Source of the DNA: Bacteroidota bacterium
GTDB taxonomy: Bacteria > Bacteroidota > Bacteroidia > Flavobacteriales > Weeksellaceae
Direction of reading: 5' to 3'
Assembly: GCA_018902795.1 (NCBI GenBank)
Contig: JAHIQD010000002.1
Coordinates: 1 to 64,000, forward strand
DNA length: 64,000 nucleotides
Both the position numbers and the translations under genes were made by a program. The notes beneath the pieces are model-generated. The model was not told the DNA's origin. It saw only the letters and a program-made list of their open reading frames with translations, and searched no databases. Below, piece after piece: positions 52,821 to 62,591 of this stretch (position 1 is the first letter of the stretch; each line of letters starts with the position of its first letter).

Positions 52821-54335
52821 TCAGTGGATATTATTTACTGCATTTTTTATTCTGATGATACTTTCTTCTTTACCAAGGATTTGCAGAATGTCGGGGACAT
52901 CAGGTCCTTTCAGTTCACCAACTAAAGTTAAGCGAAGAGGCATCATTACTTTTCCCATTCCCAGACCTTTATTTTCGGCAAAATCATGAATGGTCTGTTT
53001 TAAATCAGCAGATTCAAAGTTTGAAACACTGTTTAAAGTGTCTGCGAATTCGTTCATCACATTTGCTGTTTCCTCGTTCCAGGCTTTTTTCACGGCTTTC
53101 TCATCGTAAGAAGCAGGCGCTTCAAAGAAGAATATTCCTTCACTGTAAATATCTTTTGCAAAAGTTGCTCTTTCTTTCATGAGCGAAATTACCTTCAGTA
53201 ATTTTTCGTCACTGGAATTACTCAAATTAATTCCGTCAACTTCTTTCAATAGTGTTAAAACTTCTGCGTCGGATTTTGATTTCAGATATTCCTGATTGAA
53301 CCACTCTGCTTTTTCTTTATTGAATCTCGCTCCGGCTTTATGAACTTTATGCAGATCGAATTCTTTCACCATTTCATCCAGTGTAAGGATTTCTCTGTCG
53401 TTTGCAGGACTCCACCCTAAAAGCGCTACTATATTGATGAAAGCATCCGGCAGATAACCTTCGTCGCGGTAACCTTTAGAAATGTTTCCGGTTTCAGGAT
53501 CTTTAAAATTTAACGGAAATACCGGAAAACCAAATTTGTCGCCGTCTCTTTTGCTGAGTTTTCCTTTACCTTCCGGTTTCAGAATTAATGATAAATGCGC
53601 AAATTCCGGTCTTTCCCAACCCATTGCTTCATACAGCAAATAGTGTAAACCAAGTGATGGCAACCATTCTTCCCCACGAATAACGTGAGTGATTTCCATT
53701 TCGTGATCATCAATGATATTGGCAAAATGATAAGTTGGCATCCCGTCATTTTTTACCAAAACCTTATCATCTAAAGTATTGGTATTTACTGACGTTTTAC
53801 CACGGATGATATCTTCTAAATTCAAAATCCGGTCAACCGGCATTTTGAAACGCACAACATAAGGAACTTTCTGATCCAGTAATTTCTGAACTTCCTCTTC
53901 AGAAAGCGTCAGTGAATTTTTCAGTCGGTTACGGGTAATATAATTATAGGCAAAAACGTCTCCGTTCTGTTCGAATTCTTTCCGGATCTCATCCAGTTCT
54001 TCGGGGGTATCGAAAGCCAGATAAGCATAATCTGTTTTCAGGATTTCAACTAAATATTTATCGTAAATATCGCGTCTTTCGGACTGGCGGTAAGGTGCAA
54101 ATTTCCCACCGTGTTTTGGGCTTTCATCAGGAATGATTCCGCACCATTCCAATGCTTCCATAATGTATTCTTCAGCACCTTCCACATATCTTGCAGTGTC
54201 AGTATCTTCGATTCTCAATACGAAATCACCACCTTGGTTTTTGGCGAAAAGATAATCATATAACGCAGTTCTCACTCCACCTAAATGTAAAGGACCTGTT
54301 GGACTTGGCGCAAAACGCACTCTTACTTTGCTCAT
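52821..54335 (-). CDS. gltX: Glutamyl-tRNA synthetase
   Basis: This 504-aa class I synthetase charges tRNA-Glu. The HIGH-like motif is in RFAPSPTGPLHLGG and the KMSKS-like motif in GKLSKRDGDKFG. The C-terminal anticodon-binding part follows. I use the ATG at 54335 (MSKVRVRFAP); an earlier in-frame start at 54359 is less likely. Confidence 0.97.
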   Translation of the reverse strand: MSKVRVRFAPSPTGPLHLGGVRTALYDYLFAKNQGGDFVLRIEDTDTARYVEGAEEYIMEALEWCGIIPDESPKHGGKFAPYRQSERRDIYDKYLVEILKTDYAYLAFDTPEELDEIRKEFEQNGDVFAYNYITRNRLKNSLTLSEEEVQKLLDQKVPYVVRFKMPVDRILNLEDIIRGKTSVNTNTLDDKVLVKNDGMPTYHFANIIDDHEMEITHVIRGEEWLPSLGLHYLLYEAMGWERPEFAHLSLILKPEGKGKLSKRDGDKFGFPVFPLNFKDPETGNISKGYRDEGYLPDAFINIVALLGWSPANDREILTLDEMVKEFDLHKVHKAGARFNKEKAEWFNQEYLKSKSDAEVLTLLKEVDGINLSNSSDEKLLKVISLMKERATFAKDIYSEGIFFFEAPASYDEKAVKKAWNEETANVMNEFADTLNSVSNFESADLKQTIHDFAENKGLGMGKVMMPLRLTLVGELKGPDVPDILQILGKEESIIRIKNAVNNIH

Positions 54336-54507
54336 TATTCCTAAAAATTTAAGGTGCAAATTTAAAGAAAAAATACCGTTTTCCCCGCCAATGTTCGTGG
54401 TTTTTAATCCTCACCTTTACCGACCTGCCAAATGTTTTACCTGATTAGAGAGTTCTGTTAGTGTGTTTGATAAATTTACTTATTTTTGTACTTTAAATGA
54501 TGCGTGT

Positions 54508-54852
54508 ATGTTAGAAATTGGAGAAAGACCCTGGGGAAAATATTATGTTTTGGTGGACGAACCTGCTTATAAACTAAAAAAAATTGAAGTAAACCCAGGG
54601 CACAGACTTTCTTACCAGTACCACCATCACAGACAGGAATTCTGGACGGTAGTTGCTGGTGAAGCTGTAGTGGTTTTGGATGAAGTGGAACATATTGTAA
54701 AATATGGTCAAAGTATTTTTATTCCTCTTGGTGCGAAACACAGGATAGAAAACAGAGCTTCAGAAATTTTGGTTTTTGTGGAAGTGCAGACCGGAACTTA
54801 TTTTGGGGAAGATGATATTGTAAGAATACAGGACGATTATTCGAGAGATTAA
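54508..54852 (+). CDS. Cupin, mannose-6-phosphate isomerase type II-like
   Basis: This 114-aa cupin resembles the C-terminal isomerase domain of bifunctional mannose-1-phosphate guanylyltransferase/mannose-6-phosphate isomerase: ERPWGKYYVL, SYQYHHHRQEFWTVVAG, and IPLGAKHRIEN with the metal histidines. It could make fructose-6-phosphate into mannose-6-phosphate for glycans, or be a stand-alone cupin. It starts at the ATG 54508, 20 bp after a TATTTTTG -7 box (54481-54488). It is at the edge of the glycosyltransferase cluster. Confidence 0.85.
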   Translation: MLEIGERPWGKYYVLVDEPAYKLKKIEVNPGHRLSYQYHHHRQEFWTVVAGEAVVVLDEVEHIVKYGQSIFIPLGAKHRIENRASEILVFVEVQTGTYFGEDDIVRIQDDYSRD

Positions 54853-54900
54853 TACAAGTTCAATATTTAAACTTGTTTCCTTATTAAGTTAGAAAAGATT

Positions 54901-55863
54901 TTATATTTTTCTTTTACCCTTAAAATTATCTGCAATTTTTAAAATCATAGATTTAACAGGATGTTTTTTCTTCATTTCATTTTCCAATCTCATAAATCTT
55001 GCTTTTATTTCTGATAAATTATTTTCAAAAAAACTTTTATTATCAGGGATTTCCTTCAGTAATTCTGTATTTTTTTTATAAGCCGATGCAAATCTCTTCA
55101 GTAATTTTTTATAGTCTTTAAATGATTTATCTTCTTTTTCCACACTAAAATAAGAGGTGAGGGAGTCTTTAACATCTACCGTGTTTTTATACAAGACATT
55201 ACCGACTTGCTGTGAGGAATGTTCCCTGTAATAAATTAATTTTTCGTCCAAAAAGAAGAGTTTATTTCTTAAGGCACTTACAAGAGCAATCCATCGGTCA
55301 TGGTGAAATCCGTCCATGATCGGGAACGGAATAATTTCTCGCTGCATCTCTTTTTTCATCGCCATTGTTGCACCGGTACAAAAATTATCAACAAGGTTAA
55401 GAATATTGAAATAATCAAATTGATATTTATTTTCTTTAACAAATGCCGGAGAATCCCAAACAGTAATCACATCCAGCTGTTTATTCTGAGCATCAATTCC
55501 AAACCCATTCGTACAAATTACAGAAATTTCCGGATAAAGATTAAAGGTATCCACTATTCGCTCCACTTTATTTTCAGCCCAAACATCATCCTGATCAGAA
55601 AAAAAGATAATTTCATTTTTGCAGAGTGAAACGGCTTTTTCGAAATTTCTCACACTCCCGATGTTTTCTTCGTTGATGTAAATCTTAAAAATACCGGGGT
55701 GTTTTTCCGCGTACGACTGCAAAACAGCAGCCGTAGCATCTGACGAGCGATCATCACACACAATAATTTCGTCAACAGGCATAGTTTGATTCAATATCGA
55801 ATCAAGCTGTTGATTAAGAAATTTTTCGCCATTGTAGGTGCAAACCGCAACGGATGTTTTCAT
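54901..55863 (-). CDS. GT2-family glycosyltransferase
   Basis: This 320-aa enzyme has the GT-A nucleotide-sugar fold: VAVCTYNGEKFLNQQLDSIL, DEIIVCDDRSSDAT, and the DxD-like FSDQDDVW. It resembles rhamnosyl- or other sugar transferases of O-antigen clusters. The C-terminal part (about 230-320) is Lys-rich and helical. It lies 6 bp after the CgeB-like gene upstream in transcription. Confidence 0.9.
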   Translation of the reverse strand: MKTSVAVCTYNGEKFLNQQLDSILNQTMPVDEIIVCDDRSSDATAAVLQSYAEKHPGIFKIYINEENIGSVRNFEKAVSLCKNEIIFFSDQDDVWAENKVERIVDTFNLYPEISVICTNGFGIDAQNKQLDVITVWDSPAFVKENKYQFDYFNILNLVDNFCTGATMAMKKEMQREIIPFPIMDGFHHDRWIALVSALRNKLFFLDEKLIYYREHSSQQVGNVLYKNTVDVKDSLTSYFSVEKEDKSFKDYKKLLKRFASAYKKNTELLKEIPDNKSFFENNLSEIKARFMRLENEMKKKHPVKSMILKIADNFKGKRKI

Positions 55864-55869
55864 TGTTTT

Positions 55870-56892
55870 TTATGCCTTTGTTAAATTTAAAACCGTATGT
55901 ATCCAGTTAGTAAATGAATACTTCGCCAGAATGTCTTCATCTATTTTTTGATAATCTCTGTCTAGAAAATCCTTTAAAGTTTCAATATCCAGAACATTCT
56001 CCCAAACTAAAATATTGTCTTCGGAGTAAAAATCATAGTTTTTCACAAGAAGATTGTTTGTAATCAACTTCTTTGAAAACCTAAGCGCTTCAAATGTCCT
56101 TAGTGATAAACCATTGTGTACGGAGTCAACGAAGTCTAAAACCACATCAGATTTTTTAACCATTTCTAAAACCTCCAAATATGTTAAAGGAGTATCAATA
56201 AAGTTTATGTCCGAATGTTTATGCGCCAAATGGCTTTTCTCATCAAAATACAGGAGATTAATATTGGTTTTTAATTTTAAGTCTTTAAAAATATTGGTGA
56301 TAAAGATGATTTCATCTATTCTGTTTTCGATAAAGCTTCCTATAAAAAAGGCTTCTTTCTCCTGCTTTTCTTCAGTGTTTTCTGAAATTCCGAAATCGGA
56401 ATCAAAATAAAAATTGTTTGTAGGATATAGATTGGAATAGGTTGATTTATAACTTGTATAATCGTCATAATCAAATAAATAAAAACGATCAAAAAGATTA
56501 ATAAGATCCATTGCTTTAGGATACCTGTTTAACCCATCCCATTGATAGGCTATCATTTCAGTTGCCTTACTTTTCAGAATCTCAAGAACTTCTCTGGAGA
56601 AATAATCCGGACGGATTACCAAAGCGAAGTCAACTTTTTTGTCAATCTTCGACAAGGCTGCTGTTAAACATCTGTCGTCGTATTTTTCTTTCAGATTTTT
56701 CTTATATCCTTTGTTTCTGAATATGTTTTTGAGAAAAAAATTGGTAATCCTTTCTGATATATTTTTATACCTGAATTCGGTATTACTTAAATAAACCAAT
56801 TCTATATCAAATCCAAGCTTTTCTAAATTTGATACAAAACCTTCGAATATACCGAAGTGGTGAGGAATGACAAGGATAATTGTTTTGCTCAA
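55870..56892 (-). CDS. CgeB-like glycosyltransferase, copy 1
   Basis: This 340-aa protein has a GT-B look: an N-terminal Rossmann half (VIPHHFGIFEGFVSNLEKLG), MIAYQWDGLNRYP in the middle, and FVDSVHNGLSLRTFEALRF with the usual donor-binding Glu near the end, followed by KKLITNN. It is a clear paralog of the next gene. The family includes spore-glycan and exopolysaccharide enzymes; donor and acceptor are unknown. Confidence 0.75.
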   Translation of the reverse strand: MSKTIILVIPHHFGIFEGFVSNLEKLGFDIELVYLSNTEFRYKNISERITNFFLKNIFRNKGYKKNLKEKYDDRCLTAALSKIDKKVDFALVIRPDYFSREVLEILKSKATEMIAYQWDGLNRYPKAMDLINLFDRFYLFDYDDYTSYKSTYSNLYPTNNFYFDSDFGISENTEEKQEKEAFFIGSFIENRIDEIIFITNIFKDLKLKTNINLLYFDEKSHLAHKHSDINFIDTPLTYLEVLEMVKKSDVVLDFVDSVHNGLSLRTFEALRFSKKLITNNLLVKNYDFYSEDNILVWENVLDIETLKDFLDRDYQKIDEDILAKYSFTNWIHTVLNLTKA

Positions 56893-56939
56893 AATGTATA
56901 AATTTTCTAATTAAAATAATATATGGCGACCGAAAACTG

Positions 56940-57914
56940 TCATTGTATTATTTTTTTTATCCATGCAGTGAAGCTGTACTGATCAACAACATCCTTCGGA
57001 ATATCAAAATAAGGTCGCTCTAAAAACGCAGCGATCTGCTGATAATTGTTTTCGAGTACAAAGATATTGTCGGGATGGTAGAAATCATATTTTTTCACCG
57101 TAATATTATCAGTGATTACCTTTTTTTTATAATAAAGTGCTTCAAAAAAACGGATGGAAAGTCCATTATGATTAGGATCTACAAAATCCAACAAAACATC
57201 AGCGTTTTCAACATTTTTCAGGTTATCAGCAAAAGATATTCTGTCTTTTATATACTTTATCTGGGAGTTTTGGATCTGTGACTTTTCGGTGAACTGCATG
57301 AAGAAATCAAGTTCGACATTCAGTTTCGAAATTTCCTCGATAAAGGCGTCGATTTTTTCTCTTCTGTTCTCCCAGAATAAACCGACGAAATACAGCCGGG
57401 GTTTTTCTCTGTTATAAGTTTTATAGACTGGTGGAGCAAAATCGAAATAAAAATTGGTGATTGGTTTCAAACGAAGATCCGCATCCTCATTATCGAAGCA
57501 GAAAAACGTGTCAAAAAGGGAAAAATAATTTTTAATTTCAGGAAACTTTTTAATTCCGTCCCACTGATAGGCGATAAGTTTGTTGGTCTTTTTTTTCAAT
57601 TCTTTGATGACCGAAACCGGAAACGCATCCGGGCGGATGACTAAAATATAATCTAATTTTCCCTCAATTTCGCTGATTACTCTGTGATATTCCTTAAGCT
57701 TATATTCTGCGGCGAGTTTCTTTTTATAACTTTTATCTTTTAAAAAAGTTTTCCTGAAGAAATTAATGATTTTCTCAAAACCTTTATACCGGAATTCAGA
57801 TGGATTCTCCGTCATTACCTCGGCAGCAAACCCGAGTTTCTCAAGATTTTTGAGAAAAAGCTGCGGAAAGTCCGAATAATCCGGCATTACAAGAAGAAAT
57901 TTTTTCGGTAACAT
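56940..57914 (-). CDS. CgeB-like glycosyltransferase, copy 2
   Basis: This 324-aa protein parallels copy 1 along its length: YQWDGIKKFP for YQWDGLNRYP, FVDPNHNGLSIRFFEALYY for the same region, and KKVITDN and FYHPDNIFVLEN near the end. The two are clearly diverged, so the duplication is old or both were acquired. Located 10 bp from the next GT2 gene, it belongs to the same run of genes. Confidence 0.75.
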   Translation of the reverse strand: MLPKKFLLVMPDYSDFPQLFLKNLEKLGFAAEVMTENPSEFRYKGFEKIINFFRKTFLKDKSYKKKLAAEYKLKEYHRVISEIEGKLDYILVIRPDAFPVSVIKELKKKTNKLIAYQWDGIKKFPEIKNYFSLFDTFFCFDNEDADLRLKPITNFYFDFAPPVYKTYNREKPRLYFVGLFWENRREKIDAFIEEISKLNVELDFFMQFTEKSQIQNSQIKYIKDRISFADNLKNVENADVLLDFVDPNHNGLSIRFFEALYYKKKVITDNITVKKYDFYHPDNIFVLENNYQQIAAFLERPYFDIPKDVVDQYSFTAWIKKIIQ

Positions 57915-57924
57915 CAGTTTAAAG

Positions 57925-58974
57925 CTATTTAAGTAAATAGGTGATTTGAAACAATTTAATTTGTTTTCTCAGGCTGTTCACAGGGTTTCTGATGTAATGC
58001 TTTTTTATCTGGTCAAATGATTTAAGGGTGAGTTTGTTCATCGCTCTGTAGTAAACTTCATTTTTGTGTGATAAATAGCTCTGCGAAGGCAAATCTGAGT
58101 AAGTATGTACCAATGATTTTTCCAGTTTTCTGATCACTTCATCGCTTAATTTTTCACGTTCGCGGATGGCAAAATCCAGAAAAATTTTCTTGAGGTAAAC
58201 GTTATACCATTTTGCAATATCAAGGTTTTGCTTTTTGATGTATTTTTCATACACCTCTTCCAGAACCGAAATGTACGATTCTAAATTCCTGTCGCTTAAT
58301 TTTCTTGTGATGGAATTTTCATTGTCAGTTCTGTAAAAATAGGTTTCGCGCTTAATAAATTTAACATTTTTTGCGAAAAGCATCGTTTCAAAAAACCATA
58401 ATTCGTCTTCATGAAGAATTCCGTTTTTAAAGCGGAGATTATTTTTATCGATGAATTCTTTATTATAAAGGCGATTTTGCGCAACCGGGGTTAATGCAGA
58501 TTCCATCGCTTTTATTAAAACCTCAAAATGATTATTGCCAAAAGTGATATCACCTTCTTTCGGAGGATACAACTGTGAAATTTTCGATATAATTTCACCA
58601 TTAATTTTTGATGTCACCGTAATTCCGGTAACGATATCATTGTCGTCCACAGACGAAACTAATGTGCTAATAGCGTCAGTACTTAAAATATCATCTGAAT
58701 CTAAAAAAAACAGAAAAGCTCCGAGTGAATTTTCAATTCCTCGGTTTCTTGTTGCTGAAAGTCCGGCATTTTCCTGTGTAAATACCTGGAAACGCCGATC
58801 CCTGGCTTCCAAAGACCTAATGATTTCAAGTGTATTGTCACTGCTTCCATCATTAATTAAAATGCATTCCCATTGTTGATAATCCTGCTTAATGACGGAA
58901 TCGACACACGCTTCAACATATTTTTCAACATTGTAGCACGGAACTATGACGGAAACCAGTGGTTGGGAAATCAT
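57925..58974 (-). CDS. GT2-family glycosyltransferase
   Basis: This 349-aa enzyme has VSVIVPCYNVEKYVEACVDS, ILINDGSSDNT, and DxD in FLDSDDILS. The C-terminal half is helical and may set the acceptor. Its ATG shares one base with the stop of the preceding GT2 gene (TAATG), so the two are translationally coupled. Confidence 0.9.
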   Translation of the reverse strand: MISQPLVSVIVPCYNVEKYVEACVDSVIKQDYQQWECILINDGSSDNTLEIIRSLEARDRRFQVFTQENAGLSATRNRGIENSLGAFLFFLDSDDILSTDAISTLVSSVDDNDIVTGITVTSKINGEIISKISQLYPPKEGDITFGNNHFEVLIKAMESALTPVAQNRLYNKEFIDKNNLRFKNGILHEDELWFFETMLFAKNVKFIKRETYFYRTDNENSITRKLSDRNLESYISVLEEVYEKYIKKQNLDIAKWYNVYLKKIFLDFAIREREKLSDEVIRKLEKSLVHTYSDLPSQSYLSHKNEVYYRAMNKLTLKSFDQIKKHYIRNPVNSLRKQIKLFQITYLLK

Positions 58975-59939
58975 TATTTATGAATTAATTTGGCGTACAG
59001 ATTTGGAAAATAATAATACAGTCTCAGATAAAAATAATATTCGGCGCCCACTTCTGCCAAAGAATATTTAAGAAATAATTTAAATGCTTTCCTGATTTCT
59101 TCTTTTTCAGATTTCATTTCCTCTTTTTCAGTATTTCTGATAATTCTTTTGAGGACCATCAACAGTTTTCTCACTATGTTTTTAGTAATTTTATTCTGAT
59201 CTCCCAAGTTTTCAGAGTTTAACCAAAATTTATAGACCTCCATTATGGCTATAAAAAAATGGTAAGCTATTTCCGGTGAGAGATTATGCGAAAGACTGTT
59301 TTCATGTTGTACGTAATGGTATAATTTCTCATTGGACTTTACAACTCTTACGGCTTTATTGAAAATTTTGAAAAGTGTGGAATAATCTTCAAAGCATTTT
59401 AGGTTTTCCGGAAAGCTCACATTTTTTAGCAGATCAGCTTTATACAGCTTTCCCCAGGGATGACTTTGAATTTCCTGATCTTCCAGTAAAAGGACTAAAG
59501 CTCTGTTACCGTCAAATATTCTTTCTTCGGAAATGGGTTTATTAAAAACCACGTTACCGTTTTCATCTTCATAAGACGCTTCGATAATAGAGATATCTGC
59601 GTTTTCTTTTACAAGCAATCTGTATAGCACCTCACAATAATTCAGTTCTGCCCAATCATCCGAATCTACAAAGCAAATGTATTCTCCTGACGCAGTTTTC
59701 ACTCCTACGTTTCTCGCTTTTGAAACTCCCGAATTAGTTTGTTTGATAAATTTAATCCGGTCATCATGAAGTTGAAATTCTTTATAAATTTCTGATGATC
59801 CGTCTGTAGAGCCATCATCAATAATAATAACTTCCAAATTCTGATAAGTTTGCTGAACAACTGAATCCAGACATTTTTTTAAAGTCTGGTCGGCATTATA
59901 ACAGGGAATAATCAGACTTATCAGTGGATCATTATTCAT
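58974..59939 (-). CDS. GT2-family glycosyltransferase
   Basis: This 321-aa enzyme has ISLIIPCYNADQTLKKCLDS, VIIIDDGSTDGSSEI and FVDSDDWAELNYC. It is first in the leftward run of five transferase genes (59939 to 54901). I use the ATG at 59939 (MNNDPLISL); the frame opens 8 codons earlier with little support. It is similar to the next gene and perhaps a distant paralog. Confidence 0.9.
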   Translation of the reverse strand: MNNDPLISLIIPCYNADQTLKKCLDSVVQQTYQNLEVIIIDDGSTDGSSEIYKEFQLHDDRIKFIKQTNSGVSKARNVGVKTASGEYICFVDSDDWAELNYCEVLYRLLVKENADISIIEASYEDENGNVVFNKPISEERIFDGNRALVLLLEDQEIQSHPWGKLYKADLLKNVSFPENLKCFEDYSTLFKIFNKAVRVVKSNEKLYHYVQHENSLSHNLSPEIAYHFFIAIMEVYKFWLNSENLGDQNKITKNIVRKLLMVLKRIIRNTEKEEMKSEKEEIRKAFKLFLKYSLAEVGAEYYFYLRLYYYFPNLYAKLIHK

Positions 59940-60163
59940 ATGAAATGCTGGGCATGCTGGCATTATTTAACAACGGTTATTTTTCACATTTAGCATTACC
60001 GGAATCTTTTGAAAACACTTATGTTTACCGTGTTTTCCGCAAGGCAATTTAATGGAAAATATTAAGCTGTACAAATTTTTGGCCTTTTGCTTTTTACCCT
60101 AAATTTAACTGAAAAAAAACCGATATTTACAACACCAATCAGTTTGAATAAAAAGGTTATCAC

Positions 60164-61033
60164 ATGAATATTGTATATTTAGTTTTTGGCAATAATCCAG
60201 ATCATTATCAGCAGGTCTATTTTTCAATATACACAGCATTCGCCCATAAAAGTGCGGAAGACAGAATTATTGTTATCGCAGAAGAACCTCAACTGTTCAA
60301 TTCGTTTGAAAACAAAATAGAAATCATTCCGATAACCAGAGAAATCATTAAACAATGGGAAGGAAAATATCACTTTTTCTGGCGGGTAAAAATTAAAGCA
60401 CTTCAGCTCGTTGCAGAGAGATATCCGTCAGAATCAATTCTGTATCTGGATGGAGACACCTTTTTTTACCGGGATTTTGATTCATTACGCAGCGGGCTTG
60501 AAGATGGACAAAACTTCATGCACCTGGAAGAAGGGAAGCTATCTGTACTTTCATCAAAAACAGAAAAACTGATGTGGAAACAGATGCAAGGAAAAGAGTA
60601 TGGCACTATCAAGATCGATAAAAACACTTCCATGTGGAATGCCGGATTGATAGGAGTTTCTAACAAAAATTTCGATAGCCTGCAGATTACACTGGATGCT
60701 AATGATGCAATGTGTGCAGATGATGTAACAAGAAGACTCGTCGAACAGTTTGCGTTCTCAATAGGTCTGAGCAAATACGCGCAACTGCAGCCTGCAGATC
60801 ATATCGTAGGACATTATTGGGGAAATAAAAAGCAGTGGAATAAATTGATTGACCATTTCCTAAAAGAATGTTTTATGAAAAAATATTCGTTTGACCAGAT
60901 TATAGTACGTATTAAAGAGATGGATCTTACTAAGAATCCTATTTGGGTTAAGGAATCCAATACGCACAGAAAGTTAAAAAACTTCATTGACAAATTTTAC
61001 GCGAATAAAAAAACCGTCTATATAAATAAATAA
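60164..61033 (+). CDS. GT-A fold glycosyltransferase-like protein
   Basis: This 289-aa protein has an N-terminal nucleotide-sugar fold with the DxD motif in ILYLDGDTFFYRDF and WNAGLIGVSN, which are seen in GT8-like and other DxD transferases. It lies in the opposite direction to its neighbours and has its own space upstream (about 200 bp with no gene). The substrate is unknown. Confidence 0.8.
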   Translation: MNIVYLVFGNNPDHYQQVYFSIYTAFAHKSAEDRIIVIAEEPQLFNSFENKIEIIPITREIIKQWEGKYHFFWRVKIKALQLVAERYPSESILYLDGDTFFYRDFDSLRSGLEDGQNFMHLEEGKLSVLSSKTEKLMWKQMQGKEYGTIKIDKNTSMWNAGLIGVSNKNFDSLQITLDANDAMCADDVTRRLVEQFAFSIGLSKYAQLQPADHIVGHYWGNKKQWNKLIDHFLKECFMKKYSFDQIIVRIKEMDLTKNPIWVKESNTHRKLKNFIDKFYANKKTVYINK

Positions 61034-61045
61034 ATAAAAAAAAGC

Positions 61046-61795
61046 TTATGCTTTCTTTAATGTACGATAGGTTTCGTTCACGTATAAGCTTTGCAGACAG
61101 CTGATTTTCCATCCGTTCTCCCCGTCAAGAATTCCTAATTTCAGGAAATAGGTTTGGATAAATTTGAAAGCTACCTTGCTCCAATGCACAAAAACTGAAT
61201 ATTTCTTTCCGTTTTCAGCCAGCTCTGCTCCTTTCAGGTAACCGTAATTGAGCATTTTCTTTTTAAATGCTTCAAAATTTTCAAAAGAATAATGCAGGAG
61301 ATGGTGTTTCAAAATACCTGTCGTTCCGTTGACTTCAAGAGTTTCATGCACTTTTTTATGCTCTTGATAATGTGCTTTAGACTTTCTGAACAGCCGGAAA
61401 TTTTTATCATTCTGTGTTCCGGAAAACCTGATCTTTTTCTTCTCTACAAAGAATATTCGGTAAATATAATAAGCATCCTTAGCATCGCTGCGGTGCACAG
61501 TACTGATAATTTCCTTTTCCAGTTCAGGAGTAATTCTTTCGTCACCATCCAGAAAAAGAACCCAGTCGTTTTTGGCAGCATCAAGGGCAAGGTTCCGCTG
61601 TTTGGTAAAATCCTCAAATGTATTCTGAATGATTTTCACTTTAGGGTTTTGGGAGGCTATCGCCAAAGTCTGATCGGTACTGAAAGAATCTACAATAATT
61701 ATCTCATCACAAAACTGAAAACAGTCAAGCACTTCCTGAATATTTTTTTCTTCATTAAAAGTGATGATTAAACCACTTATTTTTTCCGTAAGCAT
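61046..61795 (-). CDS. WaaE/KdtX-like glycosyltransferase
   Basis: This 249-aa GT2 enzyme has LIITFNEEKNIQEVLDC, IIIVDSFSTDQT, and DxD in LFLDGDERITPE. It belongs to the family of lipopolysaccharide core beta-1,4-glucosyltransferases. A similar gene, probably a paralog, is at 62588-63367. Confidence 0.85.
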   Translation of the reverse strand: MLTEKISGLIITFNEEKNIQEVLDCFQFCDEIIIVDSFSTDQTLAIASQNPKVKIIQNTFEDFTKQRNLALDAAKNDWVLFLDGDERITPELEKEIISTVHRSDAKDAYYIYRIFFVEKKKIRFSGTQNDKNFRLFRKSKAHYQEHKKVHETLEVNGTTGILKHHLLHYSFENFEAFKKKMLNYGYLKGAELAENGKKYSVFVHWSKVAFKFIQTYFLKLGILDGENGWKISCLQSLYVNETYRTLKKA

Positions 61796-61835
61796 AATTC
61801 TTTTATTCGTTTATGATTAATCTACGTATAAAAAG

Positions 61836-62591
61836 TTAAAAAAGCTTCAGTTTTCCGAGAATTAATTTCAGTTTGAATTTTTGCAGCGAGTCACCGCCTT
61901 TTATATCGATTCTGCAAAGTTCGTAAGGTTTTTTGTCTGGAAAAAAGTTGATTTTATTACCAATTCTTACAGCAAAGGCGATGCCCAATTTCTTTAAGGT
62001 GTAGAACAGCAGATTTTGATTCTCTCCATTTTTAGCATATTTTCCGTACGGATAAGCCAAAATTTTCGAATAATTAATCTGATGACTTTCCAGGATCTGC
62101 ATATTCGTTATTAAATCTTTTTCAATTTCACTGATGTTTAATGTCCTGAAATTTTTGTGCAGATGACTGTGAAGCGCAATTTCGAAATAATTGGGATTAA
62201 GATTCCTAAGGTCTTCAAAACTCATCATTTTATTTTCATGGTAGCCATTTTCAATGAAGTCGGTCGAAATAAAAATGGTTGCTTTAAGTTGATATTTTTC
62301 GAGTAGAGCCGGTAAAAATTCATAATTATTATAGTAACCGTCGTCGAAAGTAATGATGATTTTCTTTCGGGAAACGGAATGAATTTCTTTAAAAAAAAGC
62401 GGTTGGTAGTTCTTTTCACGAAGATATTTAAACTGCTTTTCAAGGTTTTCCACCCTCACGGTAAGTTCATCCTGAGCTTCTCTATCAATCTTATGATACA
62501 TGAGTATTGTAAGCCTTTTTTTTGGGAAAAGATAAAGGTAAAGCCGAAAATAAATGATAAACAAAACCAAAATAATTACAAGAAATATCAT
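61836..62591 (-). CDS. Polysaccharide deacetylase
   Basis: This 251-aa protein has one N-terminal membrane helix (about 1-20), then LTILMYHKID and the NodB-type metal motif IITFDDGYYNN and LHSHLHKNF (His-x3-His region). It probably removes acetyl groups from a surface sugar polymer. Its ATG overlaps the upstream transferase by 4 nt. Confidence 0.9.
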   Translation of the reverse strand: MIFLVIILVLFIIYFRLYLYLFPKKRLTILMYHKIDREAQDELTVRVENLEKQFKYLREKNYQPLFFKEIHSVSRKKIIITFDDGYYNNYEFLPALLEKYQLKATIFISTDFIENGYHENKMMSFEDLRNLNPNYFEIALHSHLHKNFRTLNISEIEKDLITNMQILESHQINYSKILAYPYGKYAKNGENQNLLFYTLKKLGIAFAVRIGNKINFFPDKKPYELCRIDIKGGDSLQKFKLKLILGKLKLF

